DNA of 64,000 bases from Streptomyces minutiscleroticus (GTDB taxonomy: Bacteria; Actinomycetota; Actinomycetes; Streptomycetales; Streptomycetaceae): NCBI RefSeq assembly GCF_014650875.1, contig NZ_BMVU01000034.1, positions 1 to 64,000 of the forward strand, in the 5' to 3' direction. The notes beneath the pieces are model-generated. The model saw only the letters and a list, made by a program, of their open reading frames with translations, did no database searches and was not told where the DNA came from. The translations under genes were made by a program, and so were the position numbers. Below, in pieces: positions 9,560-19,705 of this stretch (position 1 is its first letter; each line of letters opens with the position of its first letter).

Positions 9560-10324
9560 ATGGCACGGAACATCCAGTCGCTCGAACGGGCGGCCGCGAT
9601 GCTGCGCCTGCTCGCGGGCGGTGAGCGACGGCTCGGCCTGTCGGACATCGCCTCCTCGCTCGGCCTCGCCAAGGGCACCGCCCACGGCATACTGCGCACC
9701 CTCCAGCAGGAGGGCTTCGTCGAGCAGGACGCGGCGTCGGGCCGGTACCAGCTGGGCGCGGAGCTGCTGCGTCTCGGCACCACGTACCTGGACGTGCACG
9801 AGCTGCGGGCGCGGGCCCTGGTGTGGACCGACGACCTGGCCCGTGCCAGCGGCGAGAGCGTCTACCTGGGGGTCCTGCACCAGCAGGGCGTGCTGATCGT
9901 GCACCACGTCTTCCGGCCCGACGACAGCCGCCAGGTCCTGGAGGTCGGCGCCATGCAGCCGCTGCACTCCACGGCCCTCGGCAAGGTCCTGGCGGCGTAC
10001 GACCCGGTGGCGCACAGCGAGGCGCTGGAGGCCGAGCGCAAGGTGTTCACGCCGCGCACCGTCAGCGGGCCGGATGCCTTCGAGGAGGTCCTGGACCTGA
10101 CCCGGGCGCGCGGGTACGCCACCGACGTCGAGGAGACCTGGACGGGCGTCGCCTCGCTGGCCGCGCCCATCCACGACCGCCGGCGCATGCCGGTCGGCGC
10201 GGTGGGCATCACGGGGGCGGTCGAGCGGGTCTGCAAGGACGGCGAGGTGCGCCCCGAGCTGATCGCGTCGGTCCGCGACTGCGCCCGGGCGGTCTCCCGG
10301 GACCTGGGCGCGGGACGGTTCTGA
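9560..10324 (+). CDS. gylR: IclR-family repressor of the glycerol operon
   Basis: A 254-residue regulator. The N-terminal winged helix covers about residues 1-65: RNIQSLERAAAMLRLLAGG, then LSDIASSLGLAKGTAHGIL as the recognition element. The IclR effector domain follows, with GVLHQQGVLIVHHV, the typical PLHSTALGKVLAA and SLAAPIHDRR segments. It sits directly before glpF-glpK-glpD in the same direction, the classic Streptomyces gyl arrangement, where GylR represses the operon and its own gene and is relieved by a glycerol metabolite. ATG 9560 follows a GAAAGG ribosome site; the helix-turn-helix then begins at once, as in the family. A 585-base gap separates it from glpF, so the operon has its own promoter. 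Confidence 0.95.
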   Translation: MARNIQSLERAAAMLRLLAGGERRLGLSDIASSLGLAKGTAHGILRTLQQEGFVEQDAASGRYQLGAELLRLGTTYLDVHELRARALVWTDDLARASGESVYLGVLHQQGVLIVHHVFRPDDSRQVLEVGAMQPLHSTALGKVLAAYDPVAHSEALEAERKVFTPRTVSGPDAFEEVLDLTRARGYATDVEETWTGVASLAAPIHDRRRMPVGAVGITGAVERVCKDGEVRPELIASVRDCARAVSRDLGAGRF

Positions 10325-10690
10325 GGCGCCCGCGGGGCACCCTCCCGCTCGGGCGCCGCGCGAACACCGTTCGCCCACCGTCCACCTCCCCGGCCCGGCG
10401 CCGCACGCCTCCCCGGCCCAGGCGCCGCGTGTCCGCCCGGCCCGCGCGCGGCACACCTTCCCGGCCCGGCGACCGTCCGCCTCCCAGGCCGGGCGCCGCA
10501 CGCCCTCCCGGCCCGCCCGCCGCACACCCGCCCCGGCGGGTACGCGCCCGCCCGCAGCTCAGCCGCCGGGAGGCGCGTGCTCCGCACGTGCACGGGCGTG
10601 CCGGGACACCCGGCCCCACCTCCGGGAAGCACCTCCGAGGCACCCCGTCCCTCACCGTGGGCAGCGTGCGCGCGACGTCCCGTTCGCACC
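10325..10690. repeat. Cytosine-rich degenerate repeat tract between gylR and the gyl promoter
   Basis: No gene seen. The plus strand repeats variants of CCTCCCCGGCCCGGCGCCGC at irregular spacing (from about 10385 to 10530). Frames on both strands lack protein-like composition. It may have grown by slippage; part may terminate gylR transcription. Confidence 0.5.
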
Positions 10691-10707
10691 CCCTCGTAAC
10701 GATCGTG

Positions 10708-10782
10708 CTTTCGACAACAGAACCCTTGACGCGCTGGTCACAGCGGAGCGAGACTCCCGTCCATCGGTCGGCATTGTCGAAC
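10708..10782 (+). promoter_or_regulatory. gyl operon promoter with two candidate GylR operators
   Basis: A minus-35 TTGACG at 10726-10731 and a minus-10-like GAGACT at 10750-10755 (18-bp spacer). Site A, 10708-10723, reads GTTCTGTTGTCGAAAG on the minus strand and abuts the minus-35. Site B, 10767-10782, GTCGGCATTGTCGAAC, covers the expected start of transcription. Both share TTGTCGAA with the site before gylR. Flanking sites fit repression by occlusion or looping. Confidence 0.65.
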
Positions 10783-10909
10783 ACCTACCGGCAATAAGCG
10801 TTAGAGTGTGACAACGCCAGGGCCGGCAACGACCTCGCCCCCTGAGGTCGCGGGCACCGGAGGGATCCGGGGTCCGCCTTTCCCTGGACGAAGGACAAAG
10901 GAGTCGCGG

Positions 10910-11701
10910 GTGTCCAGCTCCGACATCTTCATCGGCGAGACCATCGGTACCGCCGTGCTCATCCTGCTGGGCGGTGGCGTGTGCGCCGCCGTCACTCTCA
11001 AGCGCTCGAAGGCGCAGAACGCCGGCTGGCTCGCGATCACGTTCGGCTGGGGCTTCGCGGTCCTGGCCGGCGCGTACCTCGCGGGCGGTGTCTCCGGCGC
11101 CCACCTGAACCCTGCGGTCACGATCGGCCTCGCCGTCGAGGGCGGCACCGAGTGGAGCGACGTCCCGCTCTACCTCGGCTCGCAGCTCCTCGGCGCGATG
11201 ATCGGCGCCTTCCTGGTCTGGATCACCTACTACGGGCAGTTCCGGGCCCACCTGACGGATCCCGAGATCCTCGCCGCGCAGCCGCTGGAGGAGGGCCTGG
11301 TCGACCAGGAGACCGCGCCGAAGGCGGGCCCCGTGCTCGGCGTCTTCTCCACCGGCCCGGAGATCCGCAACGCCGTGCAGAACCTCGCCACGGAGATCAT
11401 CGCCACCGTGGTGCTGGTCCTCGGCATCCTGACCCAGGGCCTGAACGACGACGGCAACGGCCTCGGGGTGCTGGGCGCCCTGGTGACCGCACTGCTGGTC
11501 GTGGGCATCGGCCTCTCGCTCGGCGGTCCGACCGGGTACGCCATCAACCCGGTCCGCGACCTCGGTCCGCGCATCGTGCACAGCCTGCTGCCGCTGCCGA
11601 ACAAGGGCGGCTCGGACTGGGGCTACGCCTGGGTCCCGGTCGTGGGCCCGCTGATCGGCGGCGCCGTCGCCGGAGGCCTCTACAACATCGCCTTCAAGTG
11701 A
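10910..11701 (+). CDS. glpF: Glycerol uptake facilitator (aquaglyceroporin)
   Basis: A 263-residue MIP-family channel for passive glycerol entry. The first pore motif is intact in GAHLNPAVTIGLA. The second reads GYAINPVRDLGPR: NPV replaces NPA, while the selectivity-filter Asp and Arg region RDLGPR is glycerol-type. Hydrophobic helices cover most of the chain (for example IGTAVLILLGGGVCAAVTL near the start). GTG 10910 is chosen for the strong AAAGGAG (10897-10903) seven bases upstream; longer forms run into the promoter. First gene of the gyl operon; glpK follows after 71 bases. Confidence 0.95.
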   Translation: MSSSDIFIGETIGTAVLILLGGGVCAAVTLKRSKAQNAGWLAITFGWGFAVLAGAYLAGGVSGAHLNPAVTIGLAVEGGTEWSDVPLYLGSQLLGAMIGAFLVWITYYGQFRAHLTDPEILAAQPLEEGLVDQETAPKAGPVLGVFSTGPEIRNAVQNLATEIIATVVLVLGILTQGLNDDGNGLGVLGALVTALLVVGIGLSLGGPTGYAINPVRDLGPRIVHSLLPLPNKGGSDWGYAWVPVVGPLIGGAVAGGLYNIAFK

Positions 11702-11772
11702 CGCGCCGACCGACCGCCGTCACCACGCCCGAGAACGACACCGAGAGCCACCGAGAGCCAGGGAGCACCACC

Positions 11773-13311
<1,539 letters not shown>

Positions 13312-13328
13312 CGAGGAGCAACACCCCC

Positions 13329-14945
13329 ATGACCAGTCGGTCCACCCTGCAGTCCGTACCTGCCCTCGGTACGCACCCGGCCTCCGGCTCCCTCCCGAGC
13401 CGGGCCGAGACCCGGGAGCAGCTCTCCAAGGCGACGTACGACCTCCTCGTGATCGGCGGCGGCATCCTGGGCATCTCCACCGCCTGGCACGCCGCGCAGT
13501 CCGGGCTGCGGGTGGCCCTGGTCGACGCCGGTGACTTCGCCGGCGCCACCTCGTCGGCCTCCTCCAAGCTGCTCCACGGCGGCCTGCGCTACCTGCAGAC
13601 CGGCGCGGTGAAGCTGGTGGCGGAGAACCACTTCGAGCGCCGTGCCGTCTCCCGCCAGGTGGCGCCCCACCTGGCGAACCCGCTCACCTTCTACCTGCCC
13701 GTGTACAAGGGCGGCCCGCACGGCGCGGCGAAGCTCGGCGCCGGCGTGTTCGCCTACTCCGCGCTGTCCGCCTTCGGCGACGGCGTCGGCCACCTGCTGT
13801 CGCCCGCCAAGGCCCAGCAGGACGTGCCGGAGCTGCGCACGGAGAACCTCAAGGCCGTCGCGGTGTACGGCGACGACCAGATGAACGACGCCCGGATGGC
13901 GCTGATGACGGTCCGCGCGGCCGTCGACTCCGGCGCGGTCGTGCTCAACCACGCCGAGGTGACCGGGCTGCGCTTCACCCGCGGCCGGGTCACGGGCGCG
14001 GACCTCAGGGACGGCCTGTCCGGCGACGAGTTCGGCGTGAACGCCCGCCTTGTGCTGAACGCGACCGGCCCGTGGGTGGACCACCTGCGCCGGATGGAGA
14101 ACCCGGACGCGGCGCCGTCCATCCGCCTGTCCAAGGGCGCGCACCTGGTCCTCAAGCGCACCTCCCCGTGGAAGGCCGCGCTGGCCACGCCGATCGACAA
14201 GTACCGCATCACGTTCGCCCTGCCCTGGGAGGACATGCTGCTGCTCGGCACGACCGACGAGGAGTACGAGGGCGACCCGGCGGACGTCGCGGTCAACGAG
14301 AAGGACATCGCCCAGATCCTGGACGAGGCCGCCTTCTCCGTCCGCGACCAGCAGCTCAACCGCGACCTGATCACGTACGCCTTCGCCGGTCTGCGGGTGC
14401 TGCCCGGCGGCCCGGGCGACACCTCCAAGGCCAAGCGCGAGACGGTCGTCACCGAGGGCACCGGCGGCATGCTGTCCGTGGCGGGCGGCAAGTGGACGAC
14501 GTTCCGCCACATCGGCCGCACGGTCATGAAGAAGCTGGAGGCCCTGCCGGGCCGGCCGCTCGGCGAGGACTTCGAGCCCGTCTCCGCGCTGCCGAAGAAG
14601 CTGCCGCTGCCGGGTGTCGCCAACCCGCGCGCGGTCGCCCACCGGCTGCTGGTCGACGGCCCGGCCCCGGGCCCGCGCATGGCACCGGACACCGCGAGGC
14701 ACCTGGCGACGCACTACGGCTCGCTGGCGTTCGACATCGCCCGCCTGGCCAACGAGGACCCGGAGCTGGGCGAGCGCGTCCACCCGGACGCCCCGGAGAT
14801 CTGGGCGCAGGTCGTCTGGGCCCGCGACCACGAGTGGGCCGAGACGGCGGACGACGTGCTGCGCCGCCGGACCACGCTGACGATCCGCGGCCTGGCCACC
14901 GACGAGGTGCGCGGCAAGGTGCAGGACCTGCTCGACAGGAAGTAG
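13329..14945 (+). CDS. glpD: Glycerol-3-phosphate dehydrogenase, FAD-dependent
   Basis: A 538-residue aerobic-type flavoenzyme oxidising glycerol 3-phosphate to dihydroxyacetone phosphate and feeding electrons to quinone at the membrane. The FAD-binding fold opens at about residue 38 (YDLLVIGGGILGISTAWHA), followed by the family signature SSKLLHGGLRYLQTG and, later, LLLGTTDEEYEG and GGKWTTFRHIGR. A C-terminal helical domain ends the protein. ATG 13329 lies after GAGGAG. Last gene of the gyl operon, closed by a strong hairpin at 14990-15043. Confidence 0.96.
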   Translation: MTSRSTLQSVPALGTHPASGSLPSRAETREQLSKATYDLLVIGGGILGISTAWHAAQSGLRVALVDAGDFAGATSSASSKLLHGGLRYLQTGAVKLVAENHFERRAVSRQVAPHLANPLTFYLPVYKGGPHGAAKLGAGVFAYSALSAFGDGVGHLLSPAKAQQDVPELRTENLKAVAVYGDDQMNDARMALMTVRAAVDSGAVVLNHAEVTGLRFTRGRVTGADLRDGLSGDEFGVNARLVLNATGPWVDHLRRMENPDAAPSIRLSKGAHLVLKRTSPWKAALATPIDKYRITFALPWEDMLLLGTTDEEYEGDPADVAVNEKDIAQILDEAAFSVRDQQLNRDLITYAFAGLRVLPGGPGDTSKAKRETVVTEGTGGMLSVAGGKWTTFRHIGRTVMKKLEALPGRPLGEDFEPVSALPKKLPLPGVANPRAVAHRLLVDGPAPGPRMAPDTARHLATHYGSLAFDIARLANEDPELGERVHPDAPEIWAQVVWARDHEWAETADDVLRRRTTLTIRGLATDEVRGKVQDLLDRK

Positions 14946-14989
14946 GCCCACGCCCGGCGGGAAGCGGTCCCGCCGCACACCCGCACCGC

Positions 14990-15043
14990 CCGCGAGGGGC
15001 GGCTCCCACCGGTCTCCCCGCCGGCGGGGGCCGCCCCTCGCGG
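14990..15043 (+). terminator. gyl operon terminator
   Basis: Perfect 14-bp arms CCGCGAGGGGCGGC (14990-15003) and GCCGCCCCTCGCGG (15030-15043), 45 bases after the glpD stop. Confidence 0.8.
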
Positions 15044-15168
15044 CCGTCCGGGACCGCGGGCGCCGGACCGCGCTCCCCCGCCCCCTCCCGCGATCACCGC
15101 TCCGCCGCCCGCCCCGGGCCGCATAATGGGCCGTCGGGTCTGTGCGGCGACCGGAGGGGGAGCCCGCG

Positions 15169-15840
15169 ATGGCGGTCACCGACGAGGCGATCGAGAAGAT
15201 CAAGGAAATGATCGTCTCCGGCGCGCTGCGGCCCGGCGACCGGCTGCCCAGGGAGAGCGAGCTCGCCGCGGCCCTGGGGCTGTCCCGCAGCTCGCTGCGC
15301 GAGGCGGTGCGCGCCCTGGCCCTGGTCCGCGTCCTGGACGTGCGGCACGGCGACGGCACCTACGTCACCAGCCTCGACCCCGGTCTGCTGCTGGAGCCGC
15401 TGGGCTTCGCGGTCGCCTTCCGCCGCGCCGACTCGGTCCCGGAGTTCCTGGCCGTGCGCCGCGTCCTGGAGCCGGCGGCCACGGCGATGGCCGCCGTCCG
15501 TATCGGCGAGGAGCGGCTGGCGGAGCTGGCGGCCCTGCTGGACGGGCTGGGCGACGAGCCGTCCGCCCGGCGGCTGGCCGCCTGCGACGCGGAGTTCCAC
15601 CGCGGCATCGCCCGGTCCGCGGGCAACTCGGTGCTGTGCTCCCTGCTCGAAGGGGTGTCCGGCGCGACGGTCCGGGCCCGCGCGGAGGGCGGCCCCGCGC
15701 ACCGGGACGAGGTCGCCCGCGCGCTGTACGAGCACCGGGCGATCCTCGCGGCCCTGCGCGACCGCGACGCCGAGGCGGCCCGCTCCTGGGCCGCGGCGCA
15801 CCTCGCGGGCACGGAGCGGTGGCCGCGCACGGCCTTCTGA
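15169..15840 (+). CDS. GntR-family regulator, FadR type
   Basis: A 223-residue regulator. The winged helix occupies residues 1-65: IEKIKEMIVSGALRPGDRLP, ESELAAALGLSRSSLREAV and a wing ending GDGTYV. The remaining FCD domain has the Asp and His ligand pattern of FadR-type effector domains, for example CDAEFHRGIARSAGN and LYEHRAILAALRDRD. ATG 15169 follows a long purine ribosome site (GGAGGGGGAG). A CATAAT minus-10-like box at 15122-15127 suggests its own promoter. It lies between glpD and parJ, adjacent genes in S. coelicolor as I remember them, so it may be a strain-specific addition. Target and ligand are unknown. Confidence 0.87.
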   Translation: MAVTDEAIEKIKEMIVSGALRPGDRLPRESELAAALGLSRSSLREAVRALALVRVLDVRHGDGTYVTSLDPGLLLEPLGFAVAFRRADSVPEFLAVRRVLEPAATAMAAVRIGEERLAELAALLDGLGDEPSARRLAACDAEFHRGIARSAGNSVLCSLLEGVSGATVRARAEGGPAHRDEVARALYEHRAILAALRDRDAEAARSWAAAHLAGTERWPRTAF

Positions 15841-16093
15841 GAGCTGCGTGGAAAACCCTCCGGGAGACCGCCCGGCGACCGTGCGGGTGAGCCGTACGGC
15901 GTCCCGAGTGATCGGATGTCTGGGGCGGCTCCCCGAACCCCGTCCGGGGAGCCGGACGGGGCGGCCGCGGACGGTGCGCAGGACCGCGGGGCGGCACGGA
16001 GTGCCGCCGGTACGTGTTCGGGCGCTTCGCACGGGGCAGTGATCCGTTCACTCCCCCGTGCACGGGGGCTGCGGGCGCCCCCGCCGCACGCCG

Positions 16094-16099
16094 TAAGGT
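16094..16099 (+). promoter_or_regulatory. Minus-10 element of parJ
   Basis: TAAGGT 39 bases before the parJ start, the form seen at many Streptomyces housekeeping promoters. The remaining gap back to 15841 shows nothing else. Confidence 0.45.
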
Positions 16100-16137
16100 T
16101 GGGGCGTACGCGAGGGCACGTCGGAAGGAGGCGCTGG

Positions 16138-17184
16138 GTGATCGAGCTCGAGGGGGTTCCCGAGCTGATCGACCCGGTCATGGTGGCCGCGTTCGAGGGC
16201 TGGAACGATGCCGGCGACGCCGCCTCCACCGCGGTCGCGCATCTGGACAGGGAGTGGAAGGGCGAGGTGTTCGCGGCGCTCGACGCCGAGGACTACTACG
16301 ACTTCCAGGTCAACCGCCCCACCGTGTGGCTGGACAACGGCGTACGCAAGATCACCTGGCCGACGACCCGGCTCTCGGTGGTCCGCGTGGGCGGGGAGAA
16401 GCCGCGCGACCTGGTGCTGGTCAGGGGCATCGAGCCGTCCATGCGCTGGCGGTCGTTCTGCAACGAGCTGCTGGGCTTCGCCCACGAGCTGGGCGTGGAG
16501 CTGGTGGTGATCCTGGGCGCGCTGCTCGGCGACACCCCGCACACGCGCCCGGTCCCGGTCAGCGGGATCACCTCCGATCCGGACCTGGCCCGCACGATGG
16601 ACCTGGAGGAGACCAAGTACGAGGGCCCCACGGGCATCGTCGGCATCCTCCAGGAGGCCTGCACGCACGCGGGCGTACCGGCGGTGTCGCTGTGGGCGGC
16701 CGTGCCGCACTACGTGTCGCAGCCGCCGAACCCGAAGGCCACCCTGGCGCTGCTCAACCGCCTGGAGGACCTGATCGACCTGCGCATCCCGCTGGGCGAG
16801 CTGCCCGAGGACGCGCGGGCCTGGCAGCTGGGCGTGGACCAGCTGGCGGCCGAGGACAGCGAGGTCGCGGAGTACGTGCAGACGCTGGAGGAGGCGCGGG
16901 ACACCGCCGAGCTGCCGGAGGCGTCCGGCGAGGCGATCGCCCGCGAGTTCGAGCGGTACCTGCGCAGGCGGGACGGCGGCACCGGGCCGTCGGCCCCGTC
17001 GCCCGGCGGTCACGCCGTCGAGGGCGGCGACGCCCCGTACCTGCGGGACGGCCCGGGCGGGCGGCCCCGTCCGCCGCGGCCGCAGCGGCCCGGGACGCCC
17101 GAGGGCCCCGAGGAGCCCTCCGAGAGCCCCGGGTCCCCCGAGAGCGGGGACGACACGGGTCCGGAGGACTCGTCGGAGGACTGA
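16138..17184 (+). CDS. parJ: PAC2-family protein, ParJ orthologue
   Basis: A 348-residue protein whose first 280 residues are an actinobacterial PAC2 (proteasome assembly chaperone 2) fold: MVAAFEGWNDAGDAAS, VNRPTVWLDNGVRKITWP, VLVRGIEPSMRWRSFC, LGALLGDTPHTRPVPV and VPHYVSQPPNPKATLALL are all family-typical. The last 70 residues are Pro-, Gly- and Glu-rich and disordered. In S. coelicolor the gene after glpD (SCO1662) encodes ParJ, reported to regulate ParA polymerisation and chromosome segregation in sporulating hyphae; position and family support orthology. GTG 16138 has AAGGAGG seven bases upstream. A near-perfect terminator follows. Confidence 0.88.
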   Translation: MIELEGVPELIDPVMVAAFEGWNDAGDAASTAVAHLDREWKGEVFAALDAEDYYDFQVNRPTVWLDNGVRKITWPTTRLSVVRVGGEKPRDLVLVRGIEPSMRWRSFCNELLGFAHELGVELVVILGALLGDTPHTRPVPVSGITSDPDLARTMDLEETKYEGPTGIVGILQEACTHAGVPAVSLWAAVPHYVSQPPNPKATLALLNRLEDLIDLRIPLGELPEDARAWQLGVDQLAAEDSEVAEYVQTLEEARDTAELPEASGEAIAREFERYLRRRDGGTGPSAPSPGGHAVEGGDAPYLRDGPGGRPRPPRPQRPGTPEGPEEPSESPGSPESGDDTGPEDSSED

Positions 17185-17189
17185 CCGCC

Positions 17190-17224
17190 GAGGGGCGGCG
17201 CACACCTGGTGTGCGCCGCCCCTC
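17190..17224 (+). terminator. parJ terminator
   Basis: Perfect 16-bp arms GAGGGGCGGCGCACAC (17190-17205) and GTGTGCGCCGCCCCTC (17209-17224), directly after the stop codon. Confidence 0.9.
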
Positions 17225-17858
17225 GTCTCCGTGCCACCGTGCCGGAGCCGCGCCCGCGCTTCCGTGCCGGCCGCCGGGCGCCAGCCGCCGGACCCCGACC
17301 GCCACATGCCGAACGCCGGTGACAGGGCGCCCCGCTGCCGCCTCGCCCTGCCGCCTCGCCCCGGCCTGTGGCGGGCGCCCGCGGGGGCCGCGGCGACCCC
17401 CGCCGGCCTGCATGGGAAGCGCCCAGGGCGTGCGCAGGAGCGGTACGCGCGGCGTCTGCCTGCGCGCATGCGGCCGGGCCGTCCGCGGCGTCCCCCGGGC
17501 GCTCGCATCCCGTCCCATGACAGGGGCCTCACGCCCTTTGGCCCGATTGCGGCGTGACATCGTTTTCCGGACGGAATGAACGGCGTTCCCTCTTCAACTT
17601 GTTTTCAAACGCAGTTGGCGCACTCGGGGGTGGACGAGCGGGCCCGGGCGTAGCAGGGTGTGCCCCGAAGGCGCGGTCCGGCGAAACGGGACAGCAATAG
17701 AGCGACCCCTTCCAGTACCTGTTCCAATACCGGTGTTCAACGCCCGTACCAGCACCCGTATACGACCATGCCCCACCGTTTCGTTCCTGGTTCCGCCGTA
17801 CGTTTTCGAGCCCGTCCTCAGCACACGCACTCGCACGGACCGAAGGGAGCGGTACGCG
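17225..17858. other. Gene-free region before the subtilisin gene, including a 12-bp tandem repeat
   Basis: No supported gene. From about 17530 the base composition drops in GC (runs such as CAACTTGTTTTCAAACGC), unusual here and suggestive of a promoter and regulatory region. Two 12-mers stand in tandem at 17710-17733 (TTCCAGTACCTG and TTCCAATACCGG, 10 of 12 matching), about 125 bases before the protease start, as a direct-repeat operator would. Confidence 0.5.
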
Positions 17859-19628
17859 ATGAGCGACCAGGTACAGCCGGCACAGGGTCCGGGAACGTCC
17901 GGACCGGGGCCCGAAGGAGCGGGGTTCACCTACCGAGGAGCCGAGGAGGAGCTCATCGTCGTGGCACGGGCCGAGGCCCGGCTGCGCGCGGGGGCCGAGG
18001 GGGTCCGTTCGGCGTCCGGCGCCGACGTGTCGGCCCTCGACATGTTCCTCAGCGACGAGCAGCTCCGTCTCGAACCTCTGTTCGGCAGCGAGGAGCGGCT
18101 CCAGTCCGGGCCGCAGGTGCCCGGCGCCGGGTCGGTGCCCGACCTGGCACTGTTCTACCGGGTCCGCGGCGTAGAGAGCCGCGCCCAGGAGCTGCGCTCG
18201 CGGATCGCGGCGCTGCCGGAGATCGACACCGCCTACGTGAAGCCCGGCGCGGTGCCCGCCTCGGTGGGCCCCTTCGGCCAGAGCGCGGTGGGTCCGTTCG
18301 GGCAGAGCAACGGCGACGGCGGGCGCGAGCGCAAGGAGGGCACTCCGGTCACGCCCGACTTCAGCGGCCGCCAGGGCTATCTGCGGGCCGCGCCCGAAGG
18401 GGTGGACGCCCACTGGGCCTGGCAGCGGCCCGGCGGGAGCGGCCAGGGCGTCACCGTGATCGACGTGGAGGGCGCCTGGCAGCTGGGCCACGAGGACCTG
18501 GCCGGCAAGCTCGCGGGCGTCGTCGCGGGCACCCCGGTCCAGGACATGGCCTGGCGCAACCACGGCACCGCCTCCCTCGGCGTGCTCGGCGGCGACCGCA
18601 GCGACTACGGGATCACGGGCATCGTCCCGGACGCGGTCACGGCGACCGCCTCCGTGCAGGGCATCGGCCCCGCGGCCGCGATCCACGCCGCGGCCGAGCG
18701 GCTGAGCCCCGGGGACGTCGTCCTGGTCCAGATGCACGCCCCCGGTCCGCGCTTCGACTACGAGCAGCGCGAGGACCAGCGCGGTTACATCCCGCTCGAG
18801 TGGTGGCCCGACGTCTTCGCGGCCGTGCGGTACGCGACCGCCAAGGGCGTCCTCGTGGTCGCGGCCGCGGGCAACGGCGCCGAGTCGCTCGACGACGCCG
18901 TGTACGAGCGCCGCCCCGACGAGTTCCCGGAGTGGTGGCGCAACCCCTTCAACCCCTCCAACCAGTCCTCCGGCGCGGTCCTGGTCGGAGCCGGCGCCCC
19001 GCCTCCGGGGACGCACGGCCGCGACCACGGCCCCGACCGCTCGCGCCTGGCGTTCTCCAACTACGGGTCGCGCGTGGACGCGCAGGGCTGGGGCCGGGAG
19101 GTCACGACCACCGGCGGCTCCTGGGACCGGCCCGGCGACCTGCAGGGCGGGGCCGAGGAGATCGCCTGGTACACGGACACGTTCTCGGGAACCTCCTCCG
19201 CCTCCCCGGTGGTGGTCGGCGCACTGGCCGCGCTGCAGGGCATGCTCAAGGCGGCCGGCCAGGAGCCGATGTCCCCGGAACGCGCTCGCGCGGTACTGCG
19301 GGCCACGGGCTCGCCGCAGCAGGACGCGCCTGACCGGCCCGCGTCGCAGCGGATCGGCAACCGGCCCGACATCAAGGCCGCGGTCACCCAGTTGCTGCCC
19401 CAGGCGGTCGGCTCCGGCCAGGCCGAGCGGTTCTGGGACGAACTGCTGCCTTATCCGCGTGAGCTTCCGCCCAGGATCCGGCTGTTCGTGGCCGGCGACT
19501 GGCGGAATCTGAACAACCCGTCCCCCGGCATCCGCCAGGCGGTGCACACCGCCTTCGCGGGAGGACGGCCCGACGTACGCGTCTGGTTCTCGGACGACGA
19601 GATCGTCGGCCTGGTGGTCACGGGCTGA
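17859..19628 (+). CDS. Signal-less S8 (subtilisin) protease with a C-terminal module shared with the next gene
   Basis: A 589-residue serine protease. No signal peptide or membrane helix is seen at the N-terminus. Residues about 95-130 (LALFYRVRG to TAYVKPG) resemble an I9-like prodomain strand-helix-strand. Residues 136-150 hold two copies of VGPFGQS. The catalytic triad is Asp202 (VTVIDVEGAW), His235 (WRNHGTASLG) and Ser446 (FSGTSSASPV), with the oxyanion Asn339 in AAAGNG, so the enzyme should be active. Residues 539-589 align without gaps to the C-terminus of the glutamine-rich protein encoded 77 bases downstream. ATG 17859 follows AAGGGAG. The two genes lie between parJ and mshC, adjacent in S. 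coelicolor as I recall, so they look like an accessory insertion. Substrate unknown. Confidence 0.88.
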   Translation: MSDQVQPAQGPGTSGPGPEGAGFTYRGAEEELIVVARAEARLRAGAEGVRSASGADVSALDMFLSDEQLRLEPLFGSEERLQSGPQVPGAGSVPDLALFYRVRGVESRAQELRSRIAALPEIDTAYVKPGAVPASVGPFGQSAVGPFGQSNGDGGRERKEGTPVTPDFSGRQGYLRAAPEGVDAHWAWQRPGGSGQGVTVIDVEGAWQLGHEDLAGKLAGVVAGTPVQDMAWRNHGTASLGVLGGDRSDYGITGIVPDAVTATASVQGIGPAAAIHAAAERLSPGDVVLVQMHAPGPRFDYEQREDQRGYIPLEWWPDVFAAVRYATAKGVLVVAAAGNGAESLDDAVYERRPDEFPEWWRNPFNPSNQSSGAVLVGAGAPPPGTHGRDHGPDRSRLAFSNYGSRVDAQGWGREVTTTGGSWDRPGDLQGGAEEIAWYTDTFSGTSSASPVVVGALAALQGMLKAAGQEPMSPERARAVLRATGSPQQDAPDRPASQRIGNRPDIKAAVTQLLPQAVGSGQAERFWDELLPYPRELPPRIRLFVAGDWRNLNNPSPGIRQAVHTAFAGGRPDVRVWFSDDEIVGLVVTG

Positions 19629-19705
19629 GGGTCCGGCCGTCGCGGTCCGGCGCGTTCGCGCACCATCCGATGCACGCCAACCAGTCAGGGAAGGTGGCAC
19701 ACCGC

